A stretch of 64,000 nucleotides of DNA from positions 1,464,915-1,528,914 of the forward strand of contig JACAXG010000121.1 in assembly GCA_018881555.1 (NCBI GenBank), read 5' to 3'. Shown here piece after piece: positions 36,771 through 51,147 of this stretch; the stretch's first letter is position 1; each line of letters begins with the position of its first letter. The stretch comes from Amblyornis subalaris. Lineage: Eukaryota; Chordata; Aves; Passeriformes; Ptilonorhynchidae. The position numbers and the translations under genes were made by a program. Below the pieces are notes generated by a model. It did not search any database. It had not been told where the DNA came from and was given only the letters and a program-made list of their open reading frames with translations.

Positions 36771-39186
36771 TTGATATCTGGGCAGCTTTTTTTCCCCCAG
36801 GAGTAACAAACCACAAAGGCTATGACACCTGAATATGAAAAGGCCACAGTGTGGGTACGACTGGGCTGAACCACGCTCTGCTCCTGGAGGTTTATTCTGC
36901 AAAATCTAACAGCAGACAACAGCACATTGTCATAAGCAAAAGGTGTGTTCGGGTTCTGGAGGTGTTCAGATGATGAAAGTGCACCTGTGACACTGTCTGA
37001 ACAAAGCAGATGAATTCCATTTAGTGGAATTTACATGAAATACCAACAATTTATTTATTTTATTTGAATACACNTCACATTAATGAAAGAGGCTTGCTTT
37101 ATAAAATCCAGCCTTAGCCTGTTAGCTGGCTGCAGCATTCTGCTAGATAACGTGCAAGAGGAGGGTTATGGAGAAGACAGAGGCAATCCCTGCTCGAAGG
37201 GGCACAGCAAGGGGACCAGAACCAGCACGTACAAGCTGCAGCCCAGATTGTGACCAGACAGAATGGAAAACTTTCTTCCTTTGAGACAGTGATGCAGCAC
37301 TGCAAGAGGTGCCCATGGATCTCTGCCCACAGGGATTTCTGAATCCCGCCTGGTCTGCACTGCACACTTCATGAGTTTGCTCTTCTGTCTGAAAATGTGT
37401 TGTTCAGAGGGGAGGGGAAGACTGATGATATAGAACCACTGTTTTTTTCCACTCATTCAAAAAGACCTGTGCTTGCACTGATGATACATGGCTACATCTG
37501 GGTGGTGGTGGCTGGTTTAGGTGGGAGTCATGTGAGGAAAGACTGCTCAAGTGTACATGCAGTGATGGAAAGAGACACTGAGAGTTCAAGCAAGCCCTTT
37601 GGCCTTCTAGTTCTCCTTTATGGACTGAAGTTTCAAAAAAAACCCAAATAAGGAAAGTGAGTTTTGGTTTGGGGTTGGTTTTTGGTTTTTTTTTTTTTTT
37701 TCCATTTCAGAGCCTAACTATCCTGCTGAGAAGTTCAGGGGGAAACTGATTCAGCCAGAGGACAAGCTGGGTTTCGGGTTAGGGCTGGTGATATGGCTGC
37801 TATGTAGGTGTCCATGAAACAAACCTCGATCAGGATCCAGTTCACAGTATCGATTTGTCACTGATAATTAACTGATAATGATTTAAACACGTTGCTTATA
37901 AATTGTACTTCAGCACTTCTGAGTAATCTGTTCCGTGACTATCAAAGGTTCTTCTTTTTTTTTTTTTTTCCCCTAAACCTTTTTGTCTCTGCACTTGACA
38001 CCGTTACCAGCGCTGAGCGTCGGAAGGGAAAAGATCAGTAATGTGAGATTACAACCCCGAACTTTTGGTTTTGTCAAGTCCTCTTGAATGTAACAAAACC
38101 TGCAAACAGGCCATATCACAGACTAGAAACGTTATTCTCNACAGACCAAGGTAGGTTCGTAGATCCTTTCTGTGTGGAACTCGAGGGGATTTTCTCAGTG
38201 GGAATAAGGCACAAACCCAATACTGTAGCTCTTAGCAGGAAATGTCAGGACTGCGCATGCACAGGAGTGTTCTGAAATGTATTTTTAGGTTTTAAAAGGT
38301 GTTTATGTTTTGATTAAAACCTGTGAGGCTTCTCCCCCAGAAACAGAAGACAAAACCACTGTCAAAATATCCTGCAGCAAATATGTGGGTAATGAAAAAG
38401 GAGTTAAGGGCAAGAAAGGCAACTCAGGCTTTCTGCCTGTGGAGTTGCTGGGTCAAGCAGGGAATAGTTCAGGCAATTTAGGGACAGCAGCTCCTTGTAA
38501 CTACTATTACAGTACTGAAACATTCTTGTAAAAAGCACTGATCATATTACTTCTGATTTTATTTGGAGTGAATTTTAATACATCCTCAATATCACCTAAA
38601 TTCAGCTGTTAAACCACTGATGTACTTCATGGGCAGAGCAGGTTAGGATTTGAATTACATTTTTATAGCTGCGTGGTTGCAGTTCCCTTAACCCCAAAAC
38701 ACCTGATGCTGATGTATTTATCTGGTTTATCTTTCTTTCAGGTGAATAGGCTACGTCAGATCACGCACAGGAGCATAAACCAGCCACAACACAAACTGCA
38801 CTGCTTTAGCTCTTCCTGTGAGAACCAGCAAACCTTTTAGCCCTGTAAGTCCAGTGCTGGGCATTCCTTAGAAACTTCNCTGTGCTTTGACCAACAAGAT
38901 TTTTTTTTTAATATATATTGGTAAAAATAATGCCTTTTTATCTTCATTTTCTGAAGATAAGAAGAGCAAGGGTAAGAAGAGGCAGAACNGTGGCTGCAAA
39001 CAGGCTTTGAAGCTGCATTGAAAGAAGTCACTGGGTAACTTCCTTCCTTTTTTTTCTGCTTCTCAGCCTTCCCCAGGGCCACAGCACGGCGTGTGTGTGC
39101 TTCTGGAGGCAGGCAGGGCTGACGGCAGGATGCAACCCGCTGCCCGAGAGCTGCTCTTTCCATAGCTCCGGGGCGCCGGCTCACGG
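36771..39186. other. Region upstream of gene B, no gene recognised
   Basis: About 2.4 kb with several poly-T runs (37690, 37955, 38900). No open frame here has family or splice support. The last few hundred bases probably include gene B's promoter and 5' UTR, but I could not place a TATA box or start site. Confidence 0.45.
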
Positions 39187-42100
39187 ATGGCAGGGGATGT
39201 CACGTACGTGGACGTGGCCATGCTGCCCAGGGAGAGGCCACGCGCTCCTCCCGGGACACCAAATCCAGGTAAAACCTCCTGGGCACAACTCTTTGCTTTC
39301 TCTCTCTCTCTCTCCACCTCTGTTTTTAAACTGTCTCTGGATAAAGCTAGAAGAACCCCATGAAGTGCTGCGCGCGGAAGTCATGGGAAGGGNGAAAAGT
39401 TGGGAATGGTGGAAGAGATCCTCACGGGACAAATCAGCAAAGCTGCTCCCAAAGCAGAGCCACCAAGGAGCTGGGCTCTGGTTTTAAGTAACAGAATGAG
39501 GAAGGAAAATTGTTCATTCTTTGAATAAATGAGCATAATATTTCTTTTTAAATGAGCGACACGATCAAAACAATGCCCCGCTGAATTACTACCTGGTTCA
39601 CAAACCAGATCAATGCAGTTTGTGATGTGTTCATGGAAAAGGAGGAGTAAATCAGCCAGTAAATCAGAAAACTAGTGGCAGTCAGANGTGCAGTCACTGT
39701 CACTGAAGGAACTGCTGAATGACCCTTAAAACCTTCCTGCTCTTTCTCTTTGATATTCCAGTGGTGATTTTCCCAGAACCAAATTATGAATCTGTGATCA
39801 CTTCATATATTTGTAAAAACCCCCAAAGGATTAAGCCAATATTCAGGGTAAGGAGATGATTAAAAGCAAATTTTTTCAAGGAGCAACATTTCTACTACTT
39901 GAAAAAAAATGTTGCAATTCATTCATGAAAGCATTTGGACAAAATTCTTGCTCACAGCTAATATGAATGACAACTTCTCATGATGAGCAAATAGGAAGTG
40001 CTTGTGGCATCAGACTAAGGATATTTTCATGCTTTCATTGGTAATTAATGAACTTAATCACTTAAAGACACAACATTGTGTAACGGGCATTTTTAGGAGA
40101 TGCTCTACTAAAAATGGAGATGAATAGTGGTGATGGTGCTCTGAAAATATTCACTTAAACAACAGAAAATAATATCTTTTATATATTTTTACATGACTGG
40201 TATGCAAAAGATAAAAATGAGTTCACTTTATTATATATATATAACCAGAAATACTGCCTTAGACTGTGTGTTCATGCATCCATGGATGTTATTTGTACCT
40301 CTGTAACCTCTGTGCAACACAAAGCACAGGTTTCTATGCGAATTCTCGCATAGGATTTTACTCAGTATCCAAAAATTTATTTATGAAGGGAGGCAGGCGT
40401 CAAATCTGGATTTGAAGACATCCAAAAAGATTCCTTGATCATGCTGTCCAAAGGAAAGGCTTGATTTTGCACAGGCCAGTTCNAGTGAAATTTATCATTA
40501 ACATCCACATGGTCCTTATTAAATCTTTGTTGAACTGATTTTAACTCTTGGTATTTTCTCACATGAACTTAGTGGCCACAGTAATCAAGTGAATTCTCAA
40601 TGCCCTTTTGCGTTTAAATATTTAACTTCTCAAAAAACGCTGATTACTTTTGTGGCTGTTTTTCTGTTCTTACTCCATTGTTTCCATCTCCTTTAAAAAA
40701 ATGGGCACCAGAGATCCACCTGGTATTCCTACAAGTCTTGGTTAGAGACAAAATTCTCTTCAATAATCTTTTTTCACTGTTTATGGCTTCCAGTATCACC
40801 TTCCCCTACTCTTATATCTGATCATGCTCAAATACATTTGGTTTGATTGGCAGGGATCTCATCATGGCTGCCTATCTATTGTTTTGTCAACCTTCCTGTT
40901 AATTTCAAATTTCATTAGCAATTATTTTCCTACTTATTTTGGCACAAACAGAAAAAGCACCAAATAGCATCAAGCACTACTGGACCTCCTCTCAGCACAG
41001 AACATGCTANAAATACCTCCTTGATGACAATTGTGTCCCTCTCCTCATCATTAGCACGTGCTAAAACTTGCCATTAAAATAGTTNGGGGCAGGAATTTGA
41101 AGCTGGTTCTTCAAGGGAGGGTCTCAGCTCCAAGATGCCACAATCCTTTTCCTTGTCACATTGAAATGTCCCCTGAGGGTGGCTGGTACCCACATCCCTT
41201 CCTTTGCCAGGTTTTATCCCAGTCTTGCTCTGGGGCAGAGTGACCAGAAGCAGCTTGAGGATGGGCACGAGGGGAAGCACGACATGGTTAAAACTCCCAG
41301 CACGGAGGGGGCAGAGCCGGGTTCAATCACCACTGAAAATCCAGCAGGTTGAGGTTTCTGAGTGGCAGATTCCCAGACTTCAGTCATTCCCAAATGGCTG
41401 GGGAAGTGGAACAGTGCCTGCTCCTCCTGGCTGCATTTTGTGCCACTTTCAGGCCATTAGATGCAATTTACTGGAGAAGATGCTAAAAAACACAAGTGGG
41501 GGCACAGCTCTTTTGCTGTGCTAAGGTAAAGCTGCTGCCAGGATCTGGTGCACAAGGAAAGGCAAAAACGCAGGGAGTTCAAATTCTGCCAATGTTCTCT
41601 ACTAGCTCAGTAGGGGTTTTAAATAAGTAAAATCTGAGANAGAAAGTCCCTTTACAGATCTCTTCTTTAGCTTTTCCTGATCCATGGGAAAGGCATTTGG
41701 TTTGGTCAAACAATGCAGAATTTCTTGGAGTTCTCCCAAATACTGATCTTATCTTAATGCATTTTTTGAGGATAAAGGAAAAGACAAGGAAAACACTGGT
41801 GGCAGTTGCAAGGAATGTACAAGTCTGCAGTCTAATGATAAGGGAAAGGTCACTCATTGAAAACTTTTGGGTTAAACTTGATAGACTGAACAAACTGTGT
41901 TAAACCACATTTAATACGACGTAGCAATAAAAATGTCTGCAGCTGTAAGGTTGGGAATGTGCACCCAGAAAAGTGTGGGGACCCATTTTCTGATGAAAGA
42001 CTGGGGCAATTTTTGTGTNCAGGTTTACTCACGGATAATCTGAGAGTTCCTGGTTAAAAATCACGAGTGATTGCACAGAACTTCCCTTGGGGAAGAACAA

Positions 42101-45100
42101 ACCAAGCAGAGTTCAACTCCTCCATGAAGTAACCTACAAGTAGTTGTAGCTTACTACTGGTTGTACTTTAGCTTCTTGTCCCTCTCCTTCACCTCACTGT
42201 GTTGACCAGGCCCCCTGCTCTGCTGGACCCTCTCCAGCTTCCCCCAGACCCCCTGGATGGGGTGGCCACATCTGGGCACAACATTCCCTAAAGGAAAACC
42301 CGCCGGGAGTGCTCCCTGTCTGTGCAGTCACCAAGCAGAAGCTTCCCCTAGGCAGAGATGTTTTTCTGCACTTGACAACTGGCACGGTCAAATGAGGTGA
42401 AATTTCAGTTTTAGTAACATCTTTGGTGCTGAATTAGGTAAGGGTGGGGAAACATCCGGTGAAATTAAGGTTATGTGGTATTTTAAAACCACCTGTTGAC
42501 TGCTGGGGACTTCACATGCAAATAAGCATGTGCCAATGCACACTGTAATAGAAATAATACATTTTTTTAAATACTCAGCTTGCACGGAAAATTTTTTTTT
42601 TTCTTACAGACTTAGAGATATTCTTTGAAGTAATAGATTTTATTTGAGATACAAATTATTTAGTAATGCTAGCAGATTGCCTAAAGTACATATTTTAGAA
42701 GTGTCTCCATTTACGGGGCTAGTGCATTTAAAAGTTTAAAAGTCCTGACTGATTTTTGAAAATTATTTACATTCTGAGAAGAAAAAATTTAATGAGCGTT
42801 TGTTTTTGAGAACAGTTCAATACAATTTACAATTTTTCTGTAGTTTGTTAGTTATGTAGAACTAATAAATGGAAACAAAGCAAACAACCACGTGTATCNG
42901 GTCAGATTCTCTAAAGCACACAATATCTCACCTATATGAATAAACCTCATTTGCCAATCAGGTCCTCAGTGCTTTTCTTACTGTAAAACCTCTCCACACT
43001 TCAGCAATTCTCACATCAAATGCTACCTGATTTTAGCTTAATGAGACTCTCCTTTTGTGCCAAGCTTTTCCCTGATCAGTGAAATTTTATACAACGCTCN
43101 CTTCTTTTTAAAAAACCCCCGTGATCACAGGGTGGTAGCACAGGAGCTTATTCTTGATAAAATCTCTTAATTTATGGAACTAAAAGCGGTCTCCCGAAGG
43201 TCCAGGCATCTTCCATAACACTAACCAAAATTCCCAGGTAACTGATATTGAAAACATGTTCGGAAAGAATCCACGTGCGTTTAACCCGCACCCTGCTGCT
43301 TTCATGCCTTTTTCTGTTTTGTTTTGGCCACGTGCGTCTGGCAGAGGAGGATTTTCGGCGCCCGCCAGCAGGAGGAAACTGTAAAACATCATCTGCCTGT
43401 CGTTTCCTAGAAGCAGAGAAAACGCTGACGGAGCAGCTCCGGGGACACGCGCCCCTTTCCGCACCGCCTGTGCCGCTCCTGCGCTCGGCGATGTGCGCGG
43501 GCACCGCTCNCAGCATCTCCCTCTCGTTGCAGGAAGCACCATCACCTACGCCGAGCTGCACGTGAGGCCGAGACCCAAAGGCAGCAGCAGCCCAGACACT
43601 TCCGCTCCTGGTACCGTGCTAATTGCTTTGGTTGCTAATTATAGATGTCGTTTTTCCCGTTGCCCAGCGCCGAAACCTCTTAGCAAGAGCCTTTNCGTGC
43701 ACTCTCTCGATAAAGGGCTGGTTTGTGATTTCATCTGCTGTTTTTTAATCATTTTTTTTTTNCCCCCTCAGATTATACACTTTCCTTGGAAAAATCATAT
43801 TGAAAGACGTTGTAAAAACGATTTCTAAAAATGCCTTTGTGCCCTGCATTGAAAATGTAGTAAAGCAAAGTTCCACGTTTTTTTAGGAGCCCTCCTGTAA
43901 ATGTCTCTGCAGGAAGGGTCCCGGGGACGCACTTGGGTTTGGAAGCAGGGCAATACCCAGCTCTCTGTGTGCCATTAGTGCCCTGGTGATTGCCACCCTC
44001 CCTTACTGAAGGACTTGCCTGCCGGGGAAAGGGAACATTGCCTCAGGTATCTCGGGCGGCCAGAGGATGGGGCAGTTGCGCACCTCATGCAGGCGAGGTC
44101 AGGAAAACAGAAGTTATGACGCTGCAAGTCTGTGTCTCGTGGAACCGGAACCTCGACCCCAAATTTCCTCGGGTTCTGCCACTTCCTGAGCGTTTCACTC
44201 TAACAGATGGTGAATGCCAAGAGAGATGCTTGGTTAGATGTACTTCCCTGTGCCATGGTGTCAGTGTGGGCTTTTTGCCTTTTCTGTGTGTTCAGGGCAT
44301 TTATCCTTGAGCTGCAGAACAGACAAGATAAAACCTGAGATGAGAGACAAGGGGCACACCTCAGATCATCCCTGACACCTCAGACCATCCCTGACACCCC
44401 AGACCATCCCTGACACCACAGCCCATCTCCAATACTTTCCCTGCAAGGAATTGCTCTGCAAGGTTGTTGTGGGTAGGTGGGAGCAGGCAACGCTGGGGAA
44501 AAGTGACTCAAGGGAGGAAGAGCAAGTTCTGAACGGAACAGTTGAAGATCACTGGCTCTGTGTGACGAAACATTTCTGTTTCGCTCCCATGCACGCACAA
44601 GGGACGCAAAGTTTTAAGAATAAAATGGCACTGCACCCTTCAGGCAGCAGGCTGATTTTAGGCAGATGTTGTTCCCTCGGTGTTAATTTTAATAGTGCCA
44701 AGACCTTGAGCTGCTCTTGCTCCTGCCCCTCTCCAGGCTGCCGACGCAGATGCTCAGCNTGGTTCTACGTGGCGCTGGTCCTGGGAGTCCTCGTGCTCAT
44801 CCTGCTGGGAGTCGTGGCCACGCAAGCCAAGCCATGTGAGTAGATCCTACCACCCCCTTCATCTCTTCAGGGCAGACATGGTTAAACCTCACGAGCTGGA
44901 AGAAAAATTCCCTTTCAATTTATACACAAACACAGCAAATGAGAGTCTGTTTATAAGGGCCTGGAGTNACAGGACAAGGGGGAATGGCTTCACACTGACA
45001 GAGAGCAGGGTTAGATTGGATATTTGGAAAAAATTCTCTCTTGTGAGGGTAGTGAGGCACTGGCACAGAATCCTCAGAGAAGCTGTGGCTGCCCCATCCC

Positions 45101-47852
45101 TGGAAGTGTCCAAGGCCAGGTTGGATGGGGCTCCNAGCAGCCTGGGATAGTGGAAGGCGTCNGTGCCCATGGCAGGGGTTTGGAATGAAATGATCTTTAG
45201 GGTTTCTTCCAAGCCAGGCCATTCCATGAACATCTCCTTCTCAGCAGGGCTTTGCCAGGCACTTTTACTCACTGAGTGTGCTCCTAACTATGTCTGTGCC
45301 AATCAATGCACACACAGAGACATCCTCACAAGCACAGCACAGCACTGCACACAAAGACTACATTTCTTCATCCTTGTTGTTAACCGCGATCTCTCTCTTT
45401 TTTTCTTTTTCATTTTTTTTAACTTTGGGCTGTTCAAGTTTCGAAGGACAGAGCAGGAAAATCCGAAAGTTTGCCCCAGTATGGCCTGAACAGCACCAGC
45501 AGCCACGTTTCTTCCGAGAGGGCTCTGTCAGCAGTGCTCCTGAAATGGCTCATGGAGGAGCTGTGTGAGGATGGGCAAGGGCAGCCAGGTCAGTCCTTTC
45601 NAGCACAGGGAACGTGCTGTGTGCACATTTCTGTTGTCTCTGTTCCCATTTCTCTGACAGCCTGCAGTTTATGGGAACTCACTGGTGCTGCCCAGGGAGC
45701 ATGGTGTTCCTGCAGAGAAGTGATAACAGAACTAAACTAACGTTTTAATGATAATAGTCTTGCTTCTCTTTTGGTATACAGTGTCCAGTATTTTCTTTAC
45801 ATTTCCTTCTGCCAGGAGCTGCTGTCAGAAATGCCACATGTCATAAATCCTCCTCTNGTCCTGAACAACATTTTCCAGACAATTGTTCATAAAGAGGGGA
45901 AGGAATTCAGCTTTTTATCCATTTACAATGATCAGACAGGGGAATAACTTCCTGGTCTTTTTGTTGGCAAATGCCAATGTTTTTCTGAGGACTGATTGTA
46001 ATGTTGTTACTTGCAAACCTTAGAGGNATCCAAGAGAGAAGATGTGGGAGATATTCCTCCTGAATGCTCTGCANGAAATAGGAAGTAGCCCAGGGAATAG
46101 CAGTGTTCCCCTTACTTGGCACAGTTCCTTCTGCAGCTCCACGGATGAAGTCTGGACNTCACCTCCGTGTCTGGTCACATCCTGTGTCAAATGCACATCC
46201 TGTCAAATCACACGGGGTCCCTTCCCAAGGGCTGCACGTGGGAGGACAAAAAGCGTCTTTGCAGCCCTCTAGGTGCTCCCAGTGGTGTCCCCTGCGCGGG
46301 TGGAGGTGGAGAGCCCGGGGATGCGCAGTGGGAGTCCATGGCAAGGCAGTGGGAAGCTGAGGGGAGCAGTGGCTCTGGATCCCTCAAACCTCTCCCCACA
46401 CACAGCAAACACCTTTGGGAGCTGGCACTGGCCACTTTTGTACAAGCCAGCCTGGCATGTGAGCATCAAATGCCACAAGGCAACTGGAACAGGCTAATGG
46501 AGGAGGAGCTGATGGTTCCCTGTCTGCACCCGCAGGGGCCGCGTGCCAGCTGTGTCCCCCCGGGTGGCAGCTGCACAGGGGCAGGTGTTACTACTTCTCG
46601 GAGGAGGCCAGGAGCTGGGAGGACAGCCAGAAAAACTGCCTGGCCAGGAAATCCCAGCTTCTTGTCATCGAAGATGAGACGGAGATGGTGAGTCTTGCGG
46701 CAGCCCTAAGAGCGTGCGACAGGCATTGCCTTNGCCAGGCATTTCTCCAAGGGAAAGTGGCCCGGATGGCAAGTGGAGAGGTAGACAAGCAAGAGCCCCN
46801 TGAAGGGAAAGCATCTGACTTTCCATGGACAGGAGCTTGTCNGGGGAATGTCAACAGAGCAGAGCTGAAGAGGAGCGGCACAAGAGGTGCCAANTGTGCA
46901 AGCCAGAGTAGTTTTGACTGGGAGGAGGAAACGCTGGGGATTTTCCCCCCATTCCCCCCATTGGCTCTGGGAAGAGGGGTGGCTGGTCACGTGCATGGGC
47001 TGCTCTGCCATGGATGGATCCCTGCCCTTGCTCTCCACGTGAGGGACTAAAAGCTGTGCCTGAGGCAGGACAGTGACCCGGGCACAGCAGCAGAGCTCTT
47101 CTGTCTGGTAACATCCTTCCAATCATTCCACAGGAATTTATAGACAACAAGGAGAAAGATACCAAATATATCTGGATTGGGTCGAACGCTGGAGACAGGA
47201 GGAAGCAGTGGAGTTCAGCTGAAGACCACAGAGCAAAAGAAAACAGGTGATGATCTGTGGGGGAGGGTGTTTTTGGAATAGCAAAGGCGTGGCATCTCTG
47301 CTCGGAAATACAACTCTGAGCCAATTTCCCAAAGCACAGNTCTAATCCTGCAGCCTCAGGCACGTATCCAGAGCCTATTCCGTGGCCGGTTCCAGGCTGA
47401 CTGGTTCCTGCTGGGCACTTTTGGAAACGTTTTCTGCCTCCAGGACCAACCACAGCCACGGTTCGTGTACTTATTAACGCACAGAGACGTTATGACACAA
47501 TCCTACCGAGCTCCCTGCCGACAAAGCCTCTCACTTTGCAGACCTTGTGCTGCCTTGCCTCTGGTCCTTCTAGCAGTGATAACGCCAAGCACCCATCCCC
47601 AGCAGCCAGCAGGGGTGCCCATCCCACCTCTGCGCGGCTCCGAGGGNGCACCACCCACGCCCTCGCTCAGGGCACCGCCGGTGTTTTTAACCAGTGCGTT
47701 CCTTGTGCTCTCTCAGCAGGACAGCTCCGAAAGGACCCGAGGCTGACACCAGCTGTGCCGTTTACAGAAGGAAGAACGTGATCCAGGCGGACAACTGCCA
47801 GACGCTGAAGGAGTGGATCTGCAAGAAGAACGCCACTTTGCTGGCGCTCTGA
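39187..47852 (+). CDS. Gene B: ITIM-bearing C-type lectin-like NK receptor (KLRC/KLRB1-like), complete
   Basis: Seven exons join in phase: 39187-39268, 43533-43610, 44737-44835, 45439-45588, 46536-46687, 47134-47246, 47720-47852, giving 268 residues. Type II membrane protein. Exon 1 has an ITIM (VTYVDV, Tyr7) and exon 2 a second (ITYAEL, Tyr33), an arrangement like NKG2A. Exon 3 encodes a CRRRC motif then the membrane segment (about 60-82). Exon 4 is a stalk of about 50 residues with an NST glycosylation site. Exons 5-7 form the lectin-like domain (about 143-262): CPPGWQLHRGRCYYFSEEA, WEDSQKNC, YIWIGSN, then SCAVY and EWICKKN. Calcium-site motifs (EPN/QPD, WND) are absent, as in NK receptors that bind proteins. 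It probably inhibits through SHP phosphatases. KLRC and KLRB1 are both possible relatives. Confidence 0.9.
44358..44431 (+). repeat. Minisatellite, 19-base unit
   Basis: CCTCAGACCATCCCTGACA repeats nearly four times in gene B intron 2, upstream of the membrane exon. Confidence 0.88.
44955..45232 (+). repeat. CR1 LINE 3' region (forward) in gene B intron 3
   Basis: Contains ACAGGACAAGGGGGAATGGC, CCCTGGAAGTGTCCAAGGCC and GCAGCCTGGGATAGTGGAAG and ends near GCCATTCCATGAA. It lies between the membrane and stalk exons, in the gene's orientation. Confidence 0.9.
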
Positions 47853-48434
47853 GCCACGTTCCCGCGCGGCAGGCACAGCTTCCTGTCACGTTTTACTGAG
47901 AAGCCAGCTCGTGGTGTAAATAATTCTTACGGGGACTCGCGGGGAAATTTGCGCTTTGCTGTGCTGAGCTCCCCNAGAGGTCGGAAGGCAGGCCGCGCCA
48001 CGGGGCTGCCGGCTGGCACGCGTGGATTTGGGATGCTGAGCCTTCCCGCGGACACACTTCGGCTCAGCTGCCGCAGGGAAGGGCAGAGGAGAGGAGAGCC
48101 TCGTGAGGATGAGCCCTGTGCATGTGGACTGCAGGGAGGGTGGCATCTGTGGGGGTTCCACGTTACTTGGAGTAACTTCTCCATTCCTTGGAGTCTAATT
48201 GTGACTCACAGAAGCCACTCGAGGGCTGGAAAAAGTGCATTTATTGGACAGTGTTTTATTCGGAGCTGCTGCACAACTGCTGGGTACAGACACCAGACTG
48301 AGCATGAAGTGACTTTTAACACTCGTGGTTAACGTGGTGATTGCTCCCATCCCCTTCTGATGCTGGACCTTGGAATCTGAAGGGATTAACCAGGGGAGGG
48401 GCTTGGACTCTGAGACAACATTGCAGTGCAAGGA

Positions 48435-48551
48435 AATAAAGCNGATAACCTGCCTCTCCACCTATATTTTGTCCCTTTACGTTGCAAATTCTAACGTGGA
48501 ACCACAGTTACGGTGTGATCAGGTACCAAAGCCAAAGACTGGGGCAATAAA
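48435..48551 (+). terminator. Candidate polyadenylation signals for gene B
   Basis: AATAAA occurs at 48435-48440 and 48546-48551, about 580 and 690 bases after the gene B stop. These are the nearest canonical hexamers on the plus strand that I noticed. Confidence 0.5.
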
Positions 48552-48599
48552 TGNCTGTGAGTGCAGTCAGTAAATACATTGCTTAGGCATTGCAGTCAT

Positions 48600-51147
48600 G
48601 GATAAACACNATTTCTGGGTCTGCAATACAAAAATGCTAAGAGCAGTCTGACTTAGTGCCTTTATTAGATCCAGATATTTGAAAAAAAAGAAGAAATGTC
48701 ATGAATTGAAGGTGCTACTCCAANGGAAGTGGCACAGACTGGAATCAAAGTCCTTATCAGCAATGAGAGAAACAAGTCCAATGTGGCTTTGGAAATGCAG
48801 AGCCTTTAGCTCCTCTTTGCTGTGACACAAACAATTAAAGGCAGCCGCAGTTTCACAGGGATGTTTTTCCATGCCAAGTGCNCCTGGGGAGGGTTAATGC
48901 CCAGCACGTTGGGGCTGCAGGTTAAAAAGTGAAGTTGTACCCTCAGGGACTTCCCTTCAGACAAAAATCCCAACACAGATCGACCCCGCAGGATGCAGCA
49001 TCAGCAGCTCGAGATTCATTTGAAACACTGCTGTCATGTAAGAGGAAACAACAAAAAAATTCCCCCAAACTCAGCACAGCACGTGTGGGGAAGAGGGTTG
49101 GCTTGCTCATTCTAGACAGAGGAGCAAAGAAAAGGAAGGAGTCTGAAATGAATAAGATAGTCTATCTACACCTATGTATGTTTTATAGAGAGGTATAGTC
49201 ACTGCTGAGAAATTTTACCCTCAGGGTACTCCAAGCATACCCTTCTCCATGCACTGGAGTTGACAATTGCAAGTTTTATGGCAGATCTTTGTGGATTCAT
49301 GGTGAATTTAACCAGAAAAACAAACTCCTGCGTGGTGGCTTCTCTCCAATTAGTTGTGGTTTAGTTTAGGTCTTAACAATATTCAGGAAAAAAATCTACT
49401 CTTTGGGCCTTCTTGCTATTATTCATGCAACTAAACAATTTTTGGAGGGCCTTACTGAAGCTCTTACCTACAATTTAAGCAGTCATTGATTTAAAAAGAA
49501 AGAGAAAAAAGAGAAAAAAAGAAGTCCACTGAAGTCCTTCATCAAAGCCCACTCTGAGTACAGCAAGTTTGCAGCTTGACCCTCCATTTCTTAACATCAC
49601 AGAAGAAAATGCTCATTGCANCCCTTCCGAGTCAGATTGCAGAAGAGCTTCCACTGTAACTTTGTTAAAAGTCTGACACATTGTGAAGTGTTGCATTATT
49701 TTTTGGGTCAAAGGTGTTGTTTCATGTCAACCCCAACATTATGATTAAAGCCTGAGTATTTTATTTTGCTTCAGATTTTTTTTTCCCCCAAAATGGTGCC
49801 TGAGATGAAAAATCCTTTTAATGGCACAATGTGAAGACACAAACCACTGTAATTCAGAGGCTCTGTAAAGATATTTATTGAGTATCTTTTCAGGACTATT
49901 GCACGCACCATATCCTTCAGAACCAGGTTAACTGAAAACCATTGCAGAGTAACAGCCTCCCCCCCAACATATAAATTAATACACAACTAGGCTTTTCATC
50001 CTGTAGAGTCCTGTTACTGTGCCTATAAAGAACACAAGCAATTAAGAAAAGTGTAATTCAGGACAATTAGTGATTATATCCAAATACACAGCTTAAAGTC
50101 ACAAGCTGAATATCCATAGTGCACAGTCCTATTGTCACAGAAAATACTGAAGGTGAACTTCCCCTTCTTCCTTCTCTAGAAACAGCAACTCAGCAGCACT
50201 GGGGGTTGCTGCTGGAAATGATACCCACAGTGATTGTCCATGTAGAAATGTAGCCCTTGCTCACAAGCCTCACACTCTGCCAGGCACAGGGCACGAGGAA
50301 CCCACAGAGGAACACCCTTTGCTGTTCATTCTCCTGTTCCCTTCTCCTGATTTTGCCTACAGGCACTGAGGACTCTTTCTAACTTTGCCCATTAATGCCT
50401 GCAGCTTCATTGTTACTCCTCCAGTTCCAGCTCTTCTCCACCCATCAGTGCAGATGCTCAGGGAAATAATTATTCTTATCTATTCTGACCTTTTTTTTTG
50501 GCTAAAATAAGTGCTATGAGGATAACTTCAGGTGCAGTGCAGCTACATAAATTAGCTTGACAGTGTTATCTCACTGGGATTTAACAAGGTGGATGTAACA
50601 TGACATCAGCAAAACATGGAATACAACGCAAGGTGCATCCCATCAAGCAGGGAGAGAGGAATTTGCTGTGATCCTGTCTGAAACAACAGTGCTCATTTCT
50701 GCATTACCCCGGAGCCAAGAGGCACTGGCAGTCCTCCAGGCAGACCCACCTCACCACCCACTACCTGCACACAGAGCCTGGCTAGGGGGAAAAGCAGAAC
50801 AAAAAGGTCCAGCTGCACACCAAAAAGGAAAAGAAAGAGCAGCTGCTCCTACAAGAGAAGAGTAAATAGAAGAAATACTGGCGACACAACAAAAAGAAGC
50901 TACAGGCTGGGCAGTGGCTGGAAAANTGGGGCAGAGAAATGACTTATCAGGATGCTAAAGCAAGCCTGTTAAACAGTGTCTTCAAAAACCAGAGGCTTCC
51001 TCCATGGCTGGAGAATTCTGTCTACCAGGAAAGTCATTCACCTCCAGGCAGGAGCTGAGACACATTCCCAGGTACCAAAATAAAGACATAGCCTGTGTAG
51101 GCATCAAATCAGAGCTCCGAGTGTCAGGGGTGGAGGCTTTGCCCACC
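48600..51147. other. Convergent spacer between genes B and C, no gene recognised
   Basis: About 2.5 kb between the tail-to-tail genes B and C. A purine run is at 49495-49525. No open frame here resembles a family and I recognised no repeat family. Confidence 0.5.
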
